A stretch of 40,882 nt of DNA from Bacillota bacterium (GTDB taxonomy: Bacteria > Bacillota > Clostridia > DSM-8532): the NCBI GenBank assembly GCA_022702935.2, contig JAKIML020000102.1, positions 1-40,882 of the forward strand. The letters run 5' to 3'. The position numbers and the translations under genes were made by a program. Below the pieces are notes generated by a model. That model made no database searches. It was not told the DNA's origin and saw only the letters and a list, made by a program, of their open reading frames with translations. Every line of letters starts with the position of its first letter. Within the stretch, counting starts at the first letter, position 1. Shown here in pieces: positions 8,732 through 17,476 of the stretch.

Positions 8732-10069
8732 ATGATGGAGGAGAAAAATGCACCGGGAGGAAAGGGAAGATTGATACGATGGACTGCCTTTTTCGCGGCG
8801 CTTCTAGTGACCATTGGACTTGTCATCCTATGGGCGGCCAATAACCAGGATATGTCGCGGGGAAAGGAACACCAGCAGGCCACTCCTGCGCCAGAGACCA
8901 TCAAACTGAATACCGTGAGCATGTTTGGCGGCACCGATCCCTCGGCCTCTGACTATCAGCGCCTGATTAAGAGCTTTATGGAACAGAACCCCCAAATACT
9001 TATCATGGATGAGTCCTCATCCGCCGATGAAACCTGGAAGGCGAAGGTGACCATCGATTTTGCCTCGGGCAATGACCCGGATGTAGCCTTTTATTTCACC
9101 GGTCCCGATGCCAGACAGATTATCGAGAATGGCAAGGTGGTTTCCATTGACGAGATAAAGGCCCTGTATCCCGACTATGCCAAAGAGATTTCTCCAAACG
9201 CCATGCGTTTTATGGAGGAGTTTGACGGCAAGACCTATGCGGTTCCCATCCGGGGGTATTACGAAGGCTTGTTCTGTAATAAGGACCTCTTTGACCAGTA
9301 CGGCCTGGAGCTTCCCACCGATTGGGACAAGCTTGAAAAGGCCATCGCCAGATTCAGCAAGGCCGGCATTGTTCCTATCGCCGCCAGCTTTTCGGATGTT
9401 CCCCATTACTGGATTGAGCATTTGATCTTAGCCCAGGGCGGCATAGAGGAGCACCGGGTTAATCCCATAGCGACCTATCCTGAAAGCTGGGTTAAGGGTC
9501 TGAGCTATTTTAAATACCTGAGGGACATGGGGGCTTTTTCGTCCGATGTCAATATCACAAAGAATGATATTGCCTCCAACCTCTTTATTGAAAAGAAGGC
9601 GGCCATGATTATCGAGGGTTCCTGGTTCATAGGGGGCCTTAAGGATCCCGAGACCACGGTGATCCTGCCCATGCCTGCCACGCCCGACGGTAAAAAGAAC
9701 CCGTCCGATATTATCGGAGGCTATTCATCAGGCTTTTATATCTCGACCAAGGCTTGGAACAACCCGGAGAAACGGGATGCCGCCGTAAAGTTTGTGATGC
9801 ACATGACCAGCAGGGAAGCCATTGCTGCCTTTGCCAAGGTGGCAGGCCCTCCGGCTGCCGATATTCAGTCCAATGCCAATATCAGCAGGGTTATGCAATC
9901 AGGAATCACCATGAGCAGCAATGCTCAGCATGTGGAAACGCCCATTGATTCGCGACTGACCAAGGAAGCCTGGAATTACTTTGTTTCTCAGATAGGGGCC
10001 CTCACCGATGGAGTCATCACGCCTGAGGAACTGCTGGATGAAGTGATAATCAGAAATAGAGGCCAGTGA
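8732..10069 (+). CDS. Membrane-anchored extracellular sugar-binding protein (SBP family 1)
   Basis: A 445-residue solute-binding protein of the carbohydrate ABC transporter type. Supporting segments are DFASGNDPDVAFYF, the core VPIRGYYEGLFCNKDLF, and FIEKKAAMIIEGSWF in the second lobe. The N-terminus (about residues 14-36) is one long hydrophobic helix after positive charges. No lipobox cysteine follows it, so it looks like an uncleaved membrane anchor, unlike the lipoprotein form normal in this phylum. No permease or ATPase genes accompany it. Instead it sits between the histidine kinase and the response regulator (80 and 51 bp gaps), which suggests a ligand-sensing partner of the kinase, as described for XylFII-LytS and AraP-AraS. 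The ligand is unknown; chitobiose or chito-oligosaccharide is inferred from the divergent operon. Confidence 0.85.
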   Translation: MMEEKNAPGGKGRLIRWTAFFAALLVTIGLVILWAANNQDMSRGKEHQQATPAPETIKLNTVSMFGGTDPSASDYQRLIKSFMEQNPQILIMDESSSADETWKAKVTIDFASGNDPDVAFYFTGPDARQIIENGKVVSIDEIKALYPDYAKEISPNAMRFMEEFDGKTYAVPIRGYYEGLFCNKDLFDQYGLELPTDWDKLEKAIARFSKAGIVPIAASFSDVPHYWIEHLILAQGGIEEHRVNPIATYPESWVKGLSYFKYLRDMGAFSSDVNITKNDIASNLFIEKKAAMIIEGSWFIGGLKDPETTVILPMPATPDGKKNPSDIIGGYSSGFYISTKAWNNPEKRDAAVKFVMHMTSREAIAAFAKVAGPPAADIQSNANISRVMQSGITMSSNAQHVETPIDSRLTKEAWNYFVSQIGALTDGVITPEELLDEVIIRNRGQ

Positions 10070-10120
10070 CCTGACGGGGTTAGACAAAAAACCCAAGTAC
10101 AGGTCAAAGGGGGTATTACA

Positions 10121-10888
10121 GTGTTTAAAGTGATTCTTTTGGATGATGAGGATACCATTATTGAGGGTCTCCAGACCACTGTAGCCTGGGAAAAGTATCG
10201 GTGCAAGGTGGTGGCCACAGCCACCAACGGCAAGGACGGCCTGGAGCTGATCCGCAAGCATCGTCCCGACATTCTGTTTACCGATATCCGGATGCCCTAT
10301 TTAAACGGGCTGGAGATGCTTAAGGAACTCACCGGAGAGTTTCCCCGCATGCAGATAATTGTACTGTCGGGCTATCGGGACTTCTCCTATGCCCAAACTG
10401 CGCTCCATTTGGGGGTGCTTCGGTTCTTATTAAAGCCTTCCAAGATGGAGGAGATCTACGAGGCCCTGAATGCGGCCATGCTCAAGCTCTCAGGCGTTCC
10501 CCAGGAAGTGAATACCCGTGCTGCGCTCAACGACAAAAAGGAAGAGGACAATGAGGGGAATTTCATTGTTTCTAGAACCATGAAATACATTAACGAGCAT
10601 TACGCCGAGAAGCTGACTTTGCAGCAGGTGGCCGATTATCTGTTCATCAGTACATGGCATCTTTGCCGTGTTTTAAAAAAGCACTCCGACACCAACTTTG
10701 TAGATATTCTGAACCATGTGAGAATAGAGCACGCCAAAAAATTCCTGAGGGAGACCAATCTCAAGGTTTATGAGATATCGGAAAGGGTGGGTTATAGTGA
10801 TATTGCCTATTTCTCCAAGGTCTTCCGAGCCCTGACCGGCCTGTCCCCCAAGCAGTTCCGTGAAGGCAGCGCCAAGGAAGAAGCGTAG
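10121..10888 (+). CDS. AraC-family response regulator (YesN type)
   Basis: A 255-residue two-component response regulator. The receiver domain has the acidic pair D8/D9, phosphoacceptor D55 in ILFTDIRMP, and K105 in FLLKPS. A linker of about 50 residues leads to a C-terminal AraC-type double helix-turn-helix (LTLQQVADYLFISTWHLCRV and KVYEISERVGYSDIAYFSKV), ending with the family's GLSPKQFRE. The start is a GTG with AAAGGGGG about 8 bases upstream. As third gene of the kinase/binding-protein operon it should receive phosphate from the adjacent kinase and activate sugar-use genes. The closest target is the chbP operon, whose promoter carries a fitting direct repeat. Confidence 0.92.
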   Translation: MFKVILLDDEDTIIEGLQTTVAWEKYRCKVVATATNGKDGLELIRKHRPDILFTDIRMPYLNGLEMLKELTGEFPRMQIIVLSGYRDFSYAQTALHLGVLRFLLKPSKMEEIYEALNAAMLKLSGVPQEVNTRAALNDKKEEDNEGNFIVSRTMKYINEHYAEKLTLQQVADYLFISTWHLCRVLKKHSDTNFVDILNHVRIEHAKKFLRETNLKVYEISERVGYSDIAYFSKVFRALTGLSPKQFREGSAKEEA

Positions 10889-10910
10889 GCTCACCTTTCG
10901 GAGAACCTAC
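10885..10910. terminator. Short hairpin between convergent genes
   Basis: GTAGGCTC at 10885-10892 can pair with GAG-AA-CCTAC at 10901-10910 with two bulged bases. It overlaps the stop codons of both the response regulator and csoR. The T tract is poor, so terminator function is uncertain. Confidence 0.3.
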
Positions 10911-11242
10911 ATCATCTTTCCTATGGTATTTAAGAGCTCATCCACCACCTCGGTGTCACCGGCCTGGATCCTGTCAATGAGACAGCTTTTCATGTGCCCT
11001 TCAAGAATGAGTTTACTGACCGATTTTAAGGCAGACTGAACGGCCGAGATCTGATTGAGGATATCATCGCAGTAGATATCCTTTTCCACCATGCCCCTGA
11101 TGCCTCTGACCTGGCCCTCCACGCGGTTGAGCCGGGCGATAAGGTCCTTCTTTTGCTTTTCTGTTCTGTTCTTGATTCTCACATTGCCCTCGGCATCCAT
11201 GGTACCCTGACAATGGGGGCAATCCTTTTTTGCTTCGCTCAT
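10907..11242 (-). CDS. csoR: CsoR-family copper-sensing repressor with N-terminal CxxC extension
   Basis: A 111-residue metal-sensitive repressor of the CsoR/FrmR/RcnR family. The ligand set fits Cu(I) CsoR: C58, H83 and C87 (YCDDILNQ and EGHMKSCL) in the four-helix fold, with basic RLNRVEGQVRGIRGM as the DNA-binding surface. An extra N-terminal segment of about 25 residues carries CPHC (C8, C11); the well-studied CsoR proteins I know lack it. The start has a clear GGAGGT 5 bases upstream. It is the last gene of the leftward copA - lipoprotein - copZ - csoR group and should repress that operon through the GC-rich palindrome at 14807-14823. Confidence 0.9.
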   Translation of the reverse strand: MSEAKKDCPHCQGTMDAEGNVRIKNRTEKQKKDLIARLNRVEGQVRGIRGMVEKDIYCDDILNQISAVQSALKSVSKLILEGHMKSCLIDRIQAGDTEVVDELLNTIGKMM

Positions 11243-11268
11243 TTTGACCTCCGTATACTTTTAACAAG

Positions 11269-11484
11269 CTAAACGTTTACTATGGAGACCACGTCGTAAC
11301 CGGCGTCCTCAATGGCATTTTTGAGGGCGGAATCCTCCACGTCGCCATTAAGGTGTACCAGAGCGTGCTTTTCATTAAGATTGACACTGACCTCCTTGAC
11401 AGCCGAAAGCTCCTGAAGGGCCTCCTGAACATGGCGCACGCAATGGTTGCAGCTCATGCCTTCAATAAAAATCTTCTTGGTCAT
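11269..11484 (-). CDS. copZ: Copper chaperone CopZ-like HMA protein
   Basis: A 71-residue single heavy-metal-associated domain with the metal-binding loop GMSCNHC and the ferredoxin-like fold pattern ending in AIEDAGYDVVSI. Such proteins carry Cu(I) in the cytoplasm to the N-terminal domains of CopA or to CsoR. It lies 26 bp upstream of csoR and downstream of copA and the lipoprotein gene. A GGAGAA precedes the ATG. Confidence 0.92.
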   Translation of the reverse strand: MTKKIFIEGMSCNHCVRHVQEALQELSAVKEVSVNLNEKHALVHLNGDVEDSALKNAIEDAGYDVVSIVNV

Positions 11485-11543
11485 TTTAACTTCTCCTTCC
11501 GTTGTTATGGGCCTGGTTTATATATTCTGTCCATGCCCCAACC

Positions 11544-12218
11544 TTATTCTATATTAAAAGGTTTTAAGAATTTATCCACTTTCAGGGTTCTTCCGTTGTC
11601 CTCCATGATCTCCACCTGATCAAAGACCCAGCCCTCCACCATGGTAGGATCAACCCCGGCGTCCAAAAAGGGTTGTGGGTTCAGCACAAAGACCATGTCC
11701 TTGTCGTTGGCCTTAAGGTCCTTGGCCCATTCAAACATGTTTCCCTGGCCCAGGGCGATGCCGAAATGATCCATGGCATGATGATAGCCGAGAATTTCCT
11801 TGTTGGCATTGATGATTGCATTAAAGGCGGTCAATGGTGCAGCGTTCTCGGTGGTGGTAAAGTCATCTTGCCCAAGGCTGGCTTTAAATTGCAGTTTGCT
11901 TCCTTCCTCTACCGTCCATGGCTCCGGAAGCTTGGCTGTATCCAGCCCCGCATCGATAAAGGGTTTGGCGTTTATTTCAAGCATCACATAGGCAGCGCTA
12001 AAGCTCGCATCACTGCTCCATACAAAGCGTTCACCAGTGGGGGAGGTAAGTGCCCAGCCGTTGCCGGCCTCCTGGGCCTGAACCTTGTCAGGCATGCTTT
12101 GGATGAGGGCTTCAAAGGATGATGAGGCATATCTGGCCACCACATCAGTGGTCACACAGGCGCTTAAGGTCAGGAGTACAGCCGCTGAAAGAGCGGCTAA
12201 GAATAATCTATGCTTCAT
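11544..12218 (-). CDS. Lipoprotein of unknown function in the copper operon
   Basis: A 224-residue secreted lipoprotein. The signal peptide (MKHRLFLAALSAAVLLTLSA) ends in a lipobox with C21. The mature protein shows an internal repeat: KPFIDAGLDTAKLPEPW in the first half and QPFLDAGVDPTMVEGW near the end, each preceded by a beta strand (VMLEINA, MVFVLNP). This suggests two related half-domains. It has no Met- or His-rich copper motif, so a direct copper role is not evident. It lies between copA (37 bp) and copZ (59 bp) on the same strand with a strong GAGGAGG, so it should be induced by copper with them. I do not recognise the family. Confidence 0.75.
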   Translation of the reverse strand: MKHRLFLAALSAAVLLTLSACVTTDVVARYASSSFEALIQSMPDKVQAQEAGNGWALTSPTGERFVWSSDASFSAAYVMLEINAKPFIDAGLDTAKLPEPWTVEEGSKLQFKASLGQDDFTTTENAAPLTAFNAIINANKEILGYHHAMDHFGIALGQGNMFEWAKDLKANDKDMVFVLNPQPFLDAGVDPTMVEGWVFDQVEIMEDNGRTLKVDKFLKPFNIE

Positions 12219-12255
12219 GGGTCAGCCTCCTCTTGGTCATGATGAGTCCATTACC

Positions 12256-14721
12256 TTAATGATGGGGTTTAAAGCCCTTAAGCCGTAGGGCATTGGTCAG
12301 CACCGATACCGAGCTTAAGGACATGGCGGCTGCGGCAATCATGGGATTGAGCAGGGGGCCGCCGAACACATGGAGCAGGCCTGCTGCAATGGGGATACCG
12401 GCCACATTATAGCCAAAGGCCCAGAACAGGTTCTGCTTGATGGTGCGTATGGTGCTCTTGCTCAACTGAATGGCCGTAGGGACATCCATCAAATCATTAC
12501 GCATGAGCACAATGTCCGCCGATTCCATGGCCACATCGGTACCCGAGCCGATGGCAATACCGATATCGGCCTGGGCCAGGGCCGGGGCGTCATTGATACC
12601 GTCGCCCACCATGGCCACCTTATGCCCTTCCTGCTGCAGCTTCTTGACCTCGGCGGCCTTGTCCTGGGGCAGAACCTCAGCCAGAACGCGATCTATCCCA
12701 ACCTGCCTGGCAATGGCCTCGGCCGTCCTTCGATTGTCCCCGGTGATCATGGCCACCATAATGCCCATGTCGTGGAGCCGCTTAATGGCCCTGGCACTGC
12801 TTTCCTTCACCACATCAGCAACGGCGATGATACCGGCAAGGGCACCATCTACTGACACATACATGGGGGTTTTGCCCTCGGAGGCCAGCCGATCCGACTC
12901 GCTTTCCAGGGGGCTTAGGATGATTCCCCGATCAATCATGAGTTTGCGGTTTCCCAGAAGAACCGAAAGCCCCTCAATGACTACCTCAATACCATGGCCC
13001 GGAATGGCTTTAAATCGTTCCACCGGAAGAAGCCCGATGCCTTCCTTCTCGGCACCCCGCACAATGGCCTCGCCCAAGGGATGCTCCGAACCCTTTTCGG
13101 CCGATGCGGCCAACTGGAGAAGCCGGGTTCTTTCCATGGCCTCGGTTGGGATAATATCGGTAATCTCAGGCTTGCCAACGGTGAGGGTTCCCGTCTTGTC
13201 AAAAATAATGGCATTAATCTTATGGGTGATCTCCAGGGCTTCGCCGCCCTTAATCAGAATGCCATATTCAGCGCCCTTTCCTGTCCCCACCATAATGGCG
13301 GTGGGAGTGGCCAGCCCCAGAGCGCAGGGACAGGCAATGACCAGCACAGAGATGAATATGGTCAGGGAGAAGACCACCGACTCCCCTGACAGAAACCAGG
13401 CCAGACCGGCCAGCAGGGCAATGGCCATGACAATGGGCACAAAGTACCCTGAAACGATGTCGGCCATTTTGGCAATGGGGGCTTTGGAGCCCTGGGCATC
13501 CTCCACCAGCTTGATGATCCGGGCAAGGGCAGTGTCGCTGCCCACCTGGGTGGCTTTGAACTTAATAACCCCGTTCTTGTTGAGGCTGGCGCCTATGACC
13601 TTGTCACCGGGCTGCTTCTCCACGGGAATGCTCTCGCCGGTCAGCATGGACTCGTCAACTGAGGTAAGGCCCTCAATGACCTCACCGTCCACGGGGATCT
13701 TCTCTCCGGGCTTTACCAGAAGAATATCGCCCACCTCTACCTCATCAATGGGAATCTCCATTTCCTTGCCATCCTGAATTACTGTGGCGGTTTTGGGGGC
13801 CAGGCCCATGAGCTTCTTGATAGCCTCCGAGGTCTTGCCCTTGGATACGGCCTCCAGGGACTTGCCCAGGAGAATAAGGGTGATAATCACCCCGGCCGAT
13901 TCAAAATACAGGCCATCCATGGCCATAAAATCCCCCATCCAGATCTTATAGGTGGAATAAAGGCTGTAGATGACGGCGGCAGAGGTACCTATGGCTATCA
14001 GCGAATCCATGGTGGGACTGCGGTGAAGGAGAGCCTTGAATCCCACCGAGTAGAACTTGTTGCCGGCTATGAGAATGGGGATGACCAGCCCAATCTGAAC
14101 CAGTGCGAACTGGAAAGGATAGCGCATGGGGTTAAGCCATTTGGGAATGGGAAGGCTCAGCCACCAGATCATGGAGCCCATGGCGATATACAGAAGGGGT
14201 ACGGCAAAGACGGCCGAGACGATGAACTTGGTCCACAGGGTCCGAATCTCCTTATCCTTGCGCACCTTATCCTCATCGACGGCCTTATTGTTCTCTATTT
14301 CCAGCGGGGTATAGCCCGCCTTGACAATGGCCTGCTTGATTTCCGACAGACGCACCAGGGAGGGGCTGTAGGTCAGGGTGGCCCTTTCGGTGGCCAGATT
14401 GACGGTGACACGCTCTATGCCTGCCATTTTGCCAAGTATCCTTTCAATGCGGCTGGCGCAGGCGGCGCAGGTCATTCCTTGAATGGGGAGGGTCACTTCC
14501 TTGGCCTGTATCTCATCCTGGGCCTGATACCCGGCCTTTTCGACAGCAGCTTTGATGGCGTCCTTTGACAGAACCGATTCATCAAAGGCGACCTCCATTT
14601 TCTCGGTGGCAAGATTGACGTTGACCTCAATGATACCTTCCAGCTTCTTTACGGCCCGTTCCACGGCCCTGGCACAGGCGGCGCAGGTCATACCGAGAAT
14701 CTTCATGTTTGCTTTCATCAT
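12256..14721 (-). CDS. copA: Cu(I)-exporting P1B-type ATPase CopA
   Basis: An 821-residue copper ATPase, complete. Two N-terminal HMA domains carry GMTCAAC (C13/C16 and C85/C88). Eight membrane segments are expected. The actuator domain has TGES (361-364), the transport site CPC lies at 464-466, the phosphorylation site DKTGTLT starts at D508, and the hinge is [15 protein letters not shown]. The last two helices carry GYNVAG and MSLSSVSV, the Cu(I)-type (P1B-1) signature. It pumps cytoplasmic copper out. It is the first gene of the operon that ends with csoR, downstream of a CsoR-like operator. Two adjacent ATGs exist; both lie within reach of GAGGGATGG. Confidence 0.97.
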   Translation of the reverse strand: MMKANMKILGMTCAACARAVERAVKKLEGIIEVNVNLATEKMEVAFDESVLSKDAIKAAVEKAGYQAQDEIQAKEVTLPIQGMTCAACASRIERILGKMAGIERVTVNLATERATLTYSPSLVRLSEIKQAIVKAGYTPLEIENNKAVDEDKVRKDKEIRTLWTKFIVSAVFAVPLLYIAMGSMIWWLSLPIPKWLNPMRYPFQFALVQIGLVIPILIAGNKFYSVGFKALLHRSPTMDSLIAIGTSAAVIYSLYSTYKIWMGDFMAMDGLYFESAGVIITLILLGKSLEAVSKGKTSEAIKKLMGLAPKTATVIQDGKEMEIPIDEVEVGDILLVKPGEKIPVDGEVIEGLTSVDESMLTGESIPVEKQPGDKVIGASLNKNGVIKFKATQVGSDTALARIIKLVEDAQGSKAPIAKMADIVSGYFVPIVMAIALLAGLAWFLSGESVVFSLTIFISVLVIACPCALGLATPTAIMVGTGKGAEYGILIKGGEALEITHKINAIIFDKTGTLTVGKPEITDIIPTEAMERTRLLQLAASAEKGSEHPLGEAIVRGAEKEGIGLLPVERFKAIPGHGIEVVIEGLSVLLGNRKLMIDRGIILSPLESESDRLASEGKTPMYVSVDGALAGIIAVADVVKESSARAIKRLHDMGIMVAMITGDNRRTAEAIARQVGIDRVLAEVLPQDKAAEVKKLQQEGHKVAMVGDGINDAPALAQADIGIAIGSGTDVAMESADIVLMRNDLMDVPTAIQLSKSTIRTIKQNLFWAFGYNVAGIPIAAGLLHVFGGPLLNPMIAAAAMSLSSVSVLTNALRLKGFKPHH

Positions 14722-14803
14722 AAGACCATCCCTCTTTTATAACAAATTCTACCACTTAAGTGTTACCGCACAGGCTTCATTCCATAACCGGTATTTGCTT
14801 GAT

Positions 14804-14832
14804 ACTATACCCCCCTAGGGTATATTTTTATC
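14804..14832 (-). promoter_or_regulatory. CsoR-like operator in the copA promoter
   Basis: ATACCCCCCTAGGGTAT at 14807-14823 is a GC-centred inverted repeat with AT-rich flanks, the usual form of CsoR operators. On the minus strand a possible -10 TATAGT (complement of 14804-14809) and a weak -35 GATAAA (complement of 14827-14832) bracket it with a 17-bp spacer, so a bound repressor would block polymerase. Confidence 0.6.
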
Positions 14833-14919
14833 ATAACCCCCATGCACCTTACTGTCAATACCCTGGGCCTAGGCGTTGTTTTCACTGGAATTCGGGATCA
14901 TAAATCTTCAAATGGACTA

Positions 14920-14948
14920 TTGACAACCAATCATGGCAACAGTATACT
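14920..14948 (+). promoter_or_regulatory. Sigma-A promoter of the sulfur amino acid gene pair
   Basis: TTGACA (14920-14925), a 17-bp spacer and TATACT (14943-14948) form a near-consensus promoter. Transcription would start near 14955, leaving a leader of about 57 nt, too short for a SAM riboswitch or a T-box. Confidence 0.75.
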
Positions 14949-14973
14949 CTAATAAAATTTATAAGAATACTAT

Positions 14974-14994
14974 GGATTAATGAACCTATTAACC
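14974..14994. promoter_or_regulatory. Inverted repeat in the 5' leader, possible operator
   Basis: GGATTAAT and ATTAACC pair over seven positions with one bulged A around a 6-nt centre. It lies about 20-40 nt after the predicted start of transcription and ahead of the ribosome binding site. It could be a repressor site; no regulator is evident nearby. Confidence 0.25.
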
Positions 14995-15011
14995 CAATAG
15001 AGGTGATGCGC

Positions 15012-16148
15012 ATGGATATTTCAACCCTATGCATTCATGGAAGCAAGGATCATACCCATAATACGGGGGCTGTTTCGGTGCCCATTTACCAGTCGGCCAC
15101 CTTTGTTCACCCTGCTGTGGGCATGAGCACAGGCTATGATTATTCCAGGCTCCAGAACCCGACCCGGGAGCAGCTTGAGCGTATTGTGGCAAGACTGGAG
15201 AACGGCATTGACGCCATGGCCTTTTCAACAGGCATGGCCGCGGTTGCAGCCATGATGGAGCTCTTTAAGCCCGGGGATCACCTTTTGGTCTCCGATGATC
15301 TCTATGGGGGAACCCATAGGCTCTTTGCACATATTTCCATGAAAAACGGACTCACCTTTGATTATGTGGATACCTCTGACAGAGAGGCCATCCTTAAGCA
15401 TATTCGGAAGGAAACCAAGGCTCTGTTCATCGAAACGCCCACCAATCCTATGATGAAGGTGACCGATATCCAGGAAGCGGCGGCCATTGCCAGAGAACAT
15501 GGGCTCCTTCTGGCGGTGGACAATACCTTTTTAACACCCTATCTGCAGAATCCTCTGGATTTGGGGGCTGATATTGTGCTGCACAGCGGCACCAAATATC
15601 TTTCAGGTCATAATGATACCCTGGCAGGCTTTTTGGTGGTGGCCTCCCAGGAGCTCAGTGAAAAGCTTCGGTTTATCTATAAGACGACGGGAGCCTGCTT
15701 GGCGCCCATGGACAGTTGGCTCATGATCAGGGGCATCAAAACCCTGGCCATCCGCATGGAAAAGCATCAGGAAAATGCTATGGCCCTGGCCCAGTGGCTA
15801 TTGACCCACCCTAAAGTTAAGGATGTCTATTATGTGGGGCTTCCGAACCATCCCTCCTATGAAGTCAGCAAGAAGCAAGCCAGAGGCTTTGGCGGCATGC
15901 TTTCCTTCAAGGTGGACAGCGAGGCTACCGCCAAGCGATTGCTGGAAAAAGTAGAATTGGTCATGTACGCCGAGAGCCTGGGGGGTGTGGAGACCCTGAT
16001 TACCTATCCCATGCTCCAGACCCATGCCGATGTCCCCCAGGAGGTCCGTCAGGCCATGGGCATTGATGAAAGGCTGCTGCGCCTGTCGGTGGGCATAGAA
16101 AGCGTGGATGACATTATCGCCGATCTCGATCAGGCCCTGGCCGATTGA
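15012..16148 (+). CDS. Cys/Met metabolism PLP enzyme (cystathionine gamma-synthase/gamma-lyase-like)
   Basis: A 378-residue gamma-type PLP enzyme. Family features: YDYSRLQNPTREQLE near the N-terminus, FSTGMAAVAA for PLP phosphate binding, ETPTNPMMKV and AVDNTFLTPY (PLP-binding Asp at 170), and the Schiff-base lysine K195 in HSGTKYLSGH. Members carry out cystathionine gamma-synthase, gamma-lyase, beta-lyase or O-acetylhomoserine sulfhydrylase reactions, which motifs do not separate. The ATG at 15012 is chosen because AGAGGTG lies 6 bases upstream. It is followed after 31 bp by a C-S lyase gene, so a transsulfuration pair (homoserine ester plus cysteine to cystathionine to homocysteine) is likely. 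Confidence 0.9.
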   Translation: MDISTLCIHGSKDHTHNTGAVSVPIYQSATFVHPAVGMSTGYDYSRLQNPTREQLERIVARLENGIDAMAFSTGMAAVAAMMELFKPGDHLLVSDDLYGGTHRLFAHISMKNGLTFDYVDTSDREAILKHIRKETKALFIETPTNPMMKVTDIQEAAAIAREHGLLLAVDNTFLTPYLQNPLDLGADIVLHSGTKYLSGHNDTLAGFLVVASQELSEKLRFIYKTTGACLAPMDSWLMIRGIKTLAIRMEKHQENAMALAQWLLTHPKVKDVYYVGLPNHPSYEVSKKQARGFGGMLSFKVDSEATAKRLLEKVELVMYAESLGGVETLITYPMLQTHADVPQEVRQAMGIDERLLRLSVGIESVDDIIADLDQALAD

Positions 16149-16179
16149 GATGGACCCTTCAAAGGAGGACGAATCACCA

Positions 16180-17361
16180 ATGAACCGATTTGACGAAGTG
16201 ATAGACAGAAAGGGCACCCTTTCTTTGAAATATGATTTTGCTCGGGAGCGGGGCATGCCCGAGGATGTTCTTCCCCTCTGGGTGGCCGATATGGACTTTA
16301 AAACCCCGCCCGAGGTCATAGATGCCCTGGTTAAGGCCTCTCAACATGGTATCTTTGGCTATACCGAAAGCAAACAGGAGTATTTTGATGCGCTGTATCA
16401 TTGGTTTAAATCCCGATTCGGTTGGGAGGTGGACCGGCGCTGGCTTGTCAAGACTCCCGGCGTCGTCTTTGCTGTGGCTGCAGCCGTCCGGGCATTGACC
16501 CAGAAGGGGGATGGGGTTATGATCCAGCAGCCCGTCTATTACCCCTTCTTTCATGTGGTGGAGGACAACGGCCGGCGGCTTGTCAATAATGCGCTGGTTT
16601 ATGAAAACGGCAGCTATCGTATTGACTTTGAGGACTTTGAGGAGAAAATCGTCACTCAGAAGGTAAAGCTGTTCATCCTGTGCAGTCCCCACAATCCCGT
16701 GGGCAGGGTCTGGACCAGGGAGGAGCTTACCCGCATGGGCGATATCTGCGTCAAGCATGGCGTCATTGTTGTTTCTGACGAGATTCACGCCGATTTCATC
16801 TATCCCGGCCATACCCATACCCTGTTTCCAGCCATAAAGCCCGAGTTTCTGGACAATACCATTCTCTGCACAGCCCCCAGTAAAACCTTCAACCTGGCAG
16901 GACTGCAGGTGTCCAATCTCTTCATTGCCAACCAGGAGCTTAAAAAGAAGGTGAAGCAGGAGATTGCCCGCACCGGCTACAGCCAGCTCAATACCCTTGG
17001 GCTTATCGCCTGTCAGGCCGCCTATACCCATGGAGCGCCCTGGCTGGAGGAGCTGATACAGTACTTAAGCGGAAATCTGGCATTTATCAGGGAGTTTGTG
17101 GCTACCAGGCTTCCCGGGGTTAAGCTGGTAGAACCCCAGGGGACTTATCTGGTGTGGCTGGACTTTAAGCAGCTTGGGTTGTCCCAGAAAGCACTGGACG
17201 ACTTAATCATCCATGGGGCCAAGCTTTGGCTGGATGGGGGCACCATGTTCGGGCCTGAAGGCGAGGGCTTCCAGAGGATCAATATTGCCTGCCCCAGGTC
17301 CCTGCTTGAAAAGGCCTTTCTCAATCTTGAAAAGGCCCTGAAGGAGTATATACCAGGATGA
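16180..17361 (+). CDS. patB: PatB/MalY-type cystathionine beta-lyase (C-S lyase)
   Basis: A 393-residue fold-type I PLP enzyme of the aminotransferase class I/II family, MalY/PatB branch. Evidence: LPLWVADMDFKTPPEV near the N-terminus, CSPHNPVGRVW, VSDEIHADF (D200), and the Schiff-base lysine K235 in TAPSKTFNLAGLQ. These enzymes split cystathionine to homocysteine, pyruvate and ammonia. The start at 16180 follows AAAGGAGG, 11 bases away; 24 further upstream codons are open but overlap the previous gene. It is the second gene of the pair driven from 14920-14948. Confidence 0.92.
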   Translation: MNRFDEVIDRKGTLSLKYDFARERGMPEDVLPLWVADMDFKTPPEVIDALVKASQHGIFGYTESKQEYFDALYHWFKSRFGWEVDRRWLVKTPGVVFAVAAAVRALTQKGDGVMIQQPVYYPFFHVVEDNGRRLVNNALVYENGSYRIDFEDFEEKIVTQKVKLFILCSPHNPVGRVWTREELTRMGDICVKHGVIVVSDEIHADFIYPGHTHTLFPAIKPEFLDNTILCTAPSKTFNLAGLQVSNLFIANQELKKKVKQEIARTGYSQLNTLGLIACQAAYTHGAPWLEELIQYLSGNLAFIREFVATRLPGVKLVEPQGTYLVWLDFKQLGLSQKALDDLIIHGAKLWLDGGTMFGPEGEGFQRINIACPRSLLEKAFLNLEKALKEYIPG

Positions 17362-17418
17362 CTCCAGGAATTCCCGTTCTTTTTCATGGTATATTCCTTG
17401 AATTTTACATGGATAAAA

Positions 17419-17447
17419 TTGACATGTTGCCTTAATCTGTGTCTAAG
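17419..17447 (+). promoter_or_regulatory. Possible promoter of the receiver gene
   Basis: TTGACA at 17419-17424 is a perfect -35, but at 17-bp spacing the -10 is only TCTAAG (17442-17447; 4 of 6). It lies 30 bp before the start codon. Confidence 0.35.
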
Positions 17448-17476
17448 TGTATCACATGGGATGAAGGGGATCCACT

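Noticed and set aside
8732-10069. Reading the sugar-binding protein as part of an ABC importer
   Set aside because: No permease or ATPase gene lies in the window, the lipobox is missing, and the gene is placed between kinase and regulator.
12470-13777. 435-codon open frame antisense to copA
   Set aside because: It lies entirely within the copA coding region, whose every motif is intact, and its product is Ser/Met/Pro-rich nonsense typical of antisense frames in GC-rich genes.
14955-15011. SAM riboswitch or T-box before the sulfur amino acid genes
   Set aside because: The leader after the predicted start is only about 57 nt, with no kink-turn, anti-terminator or T-box sequence.
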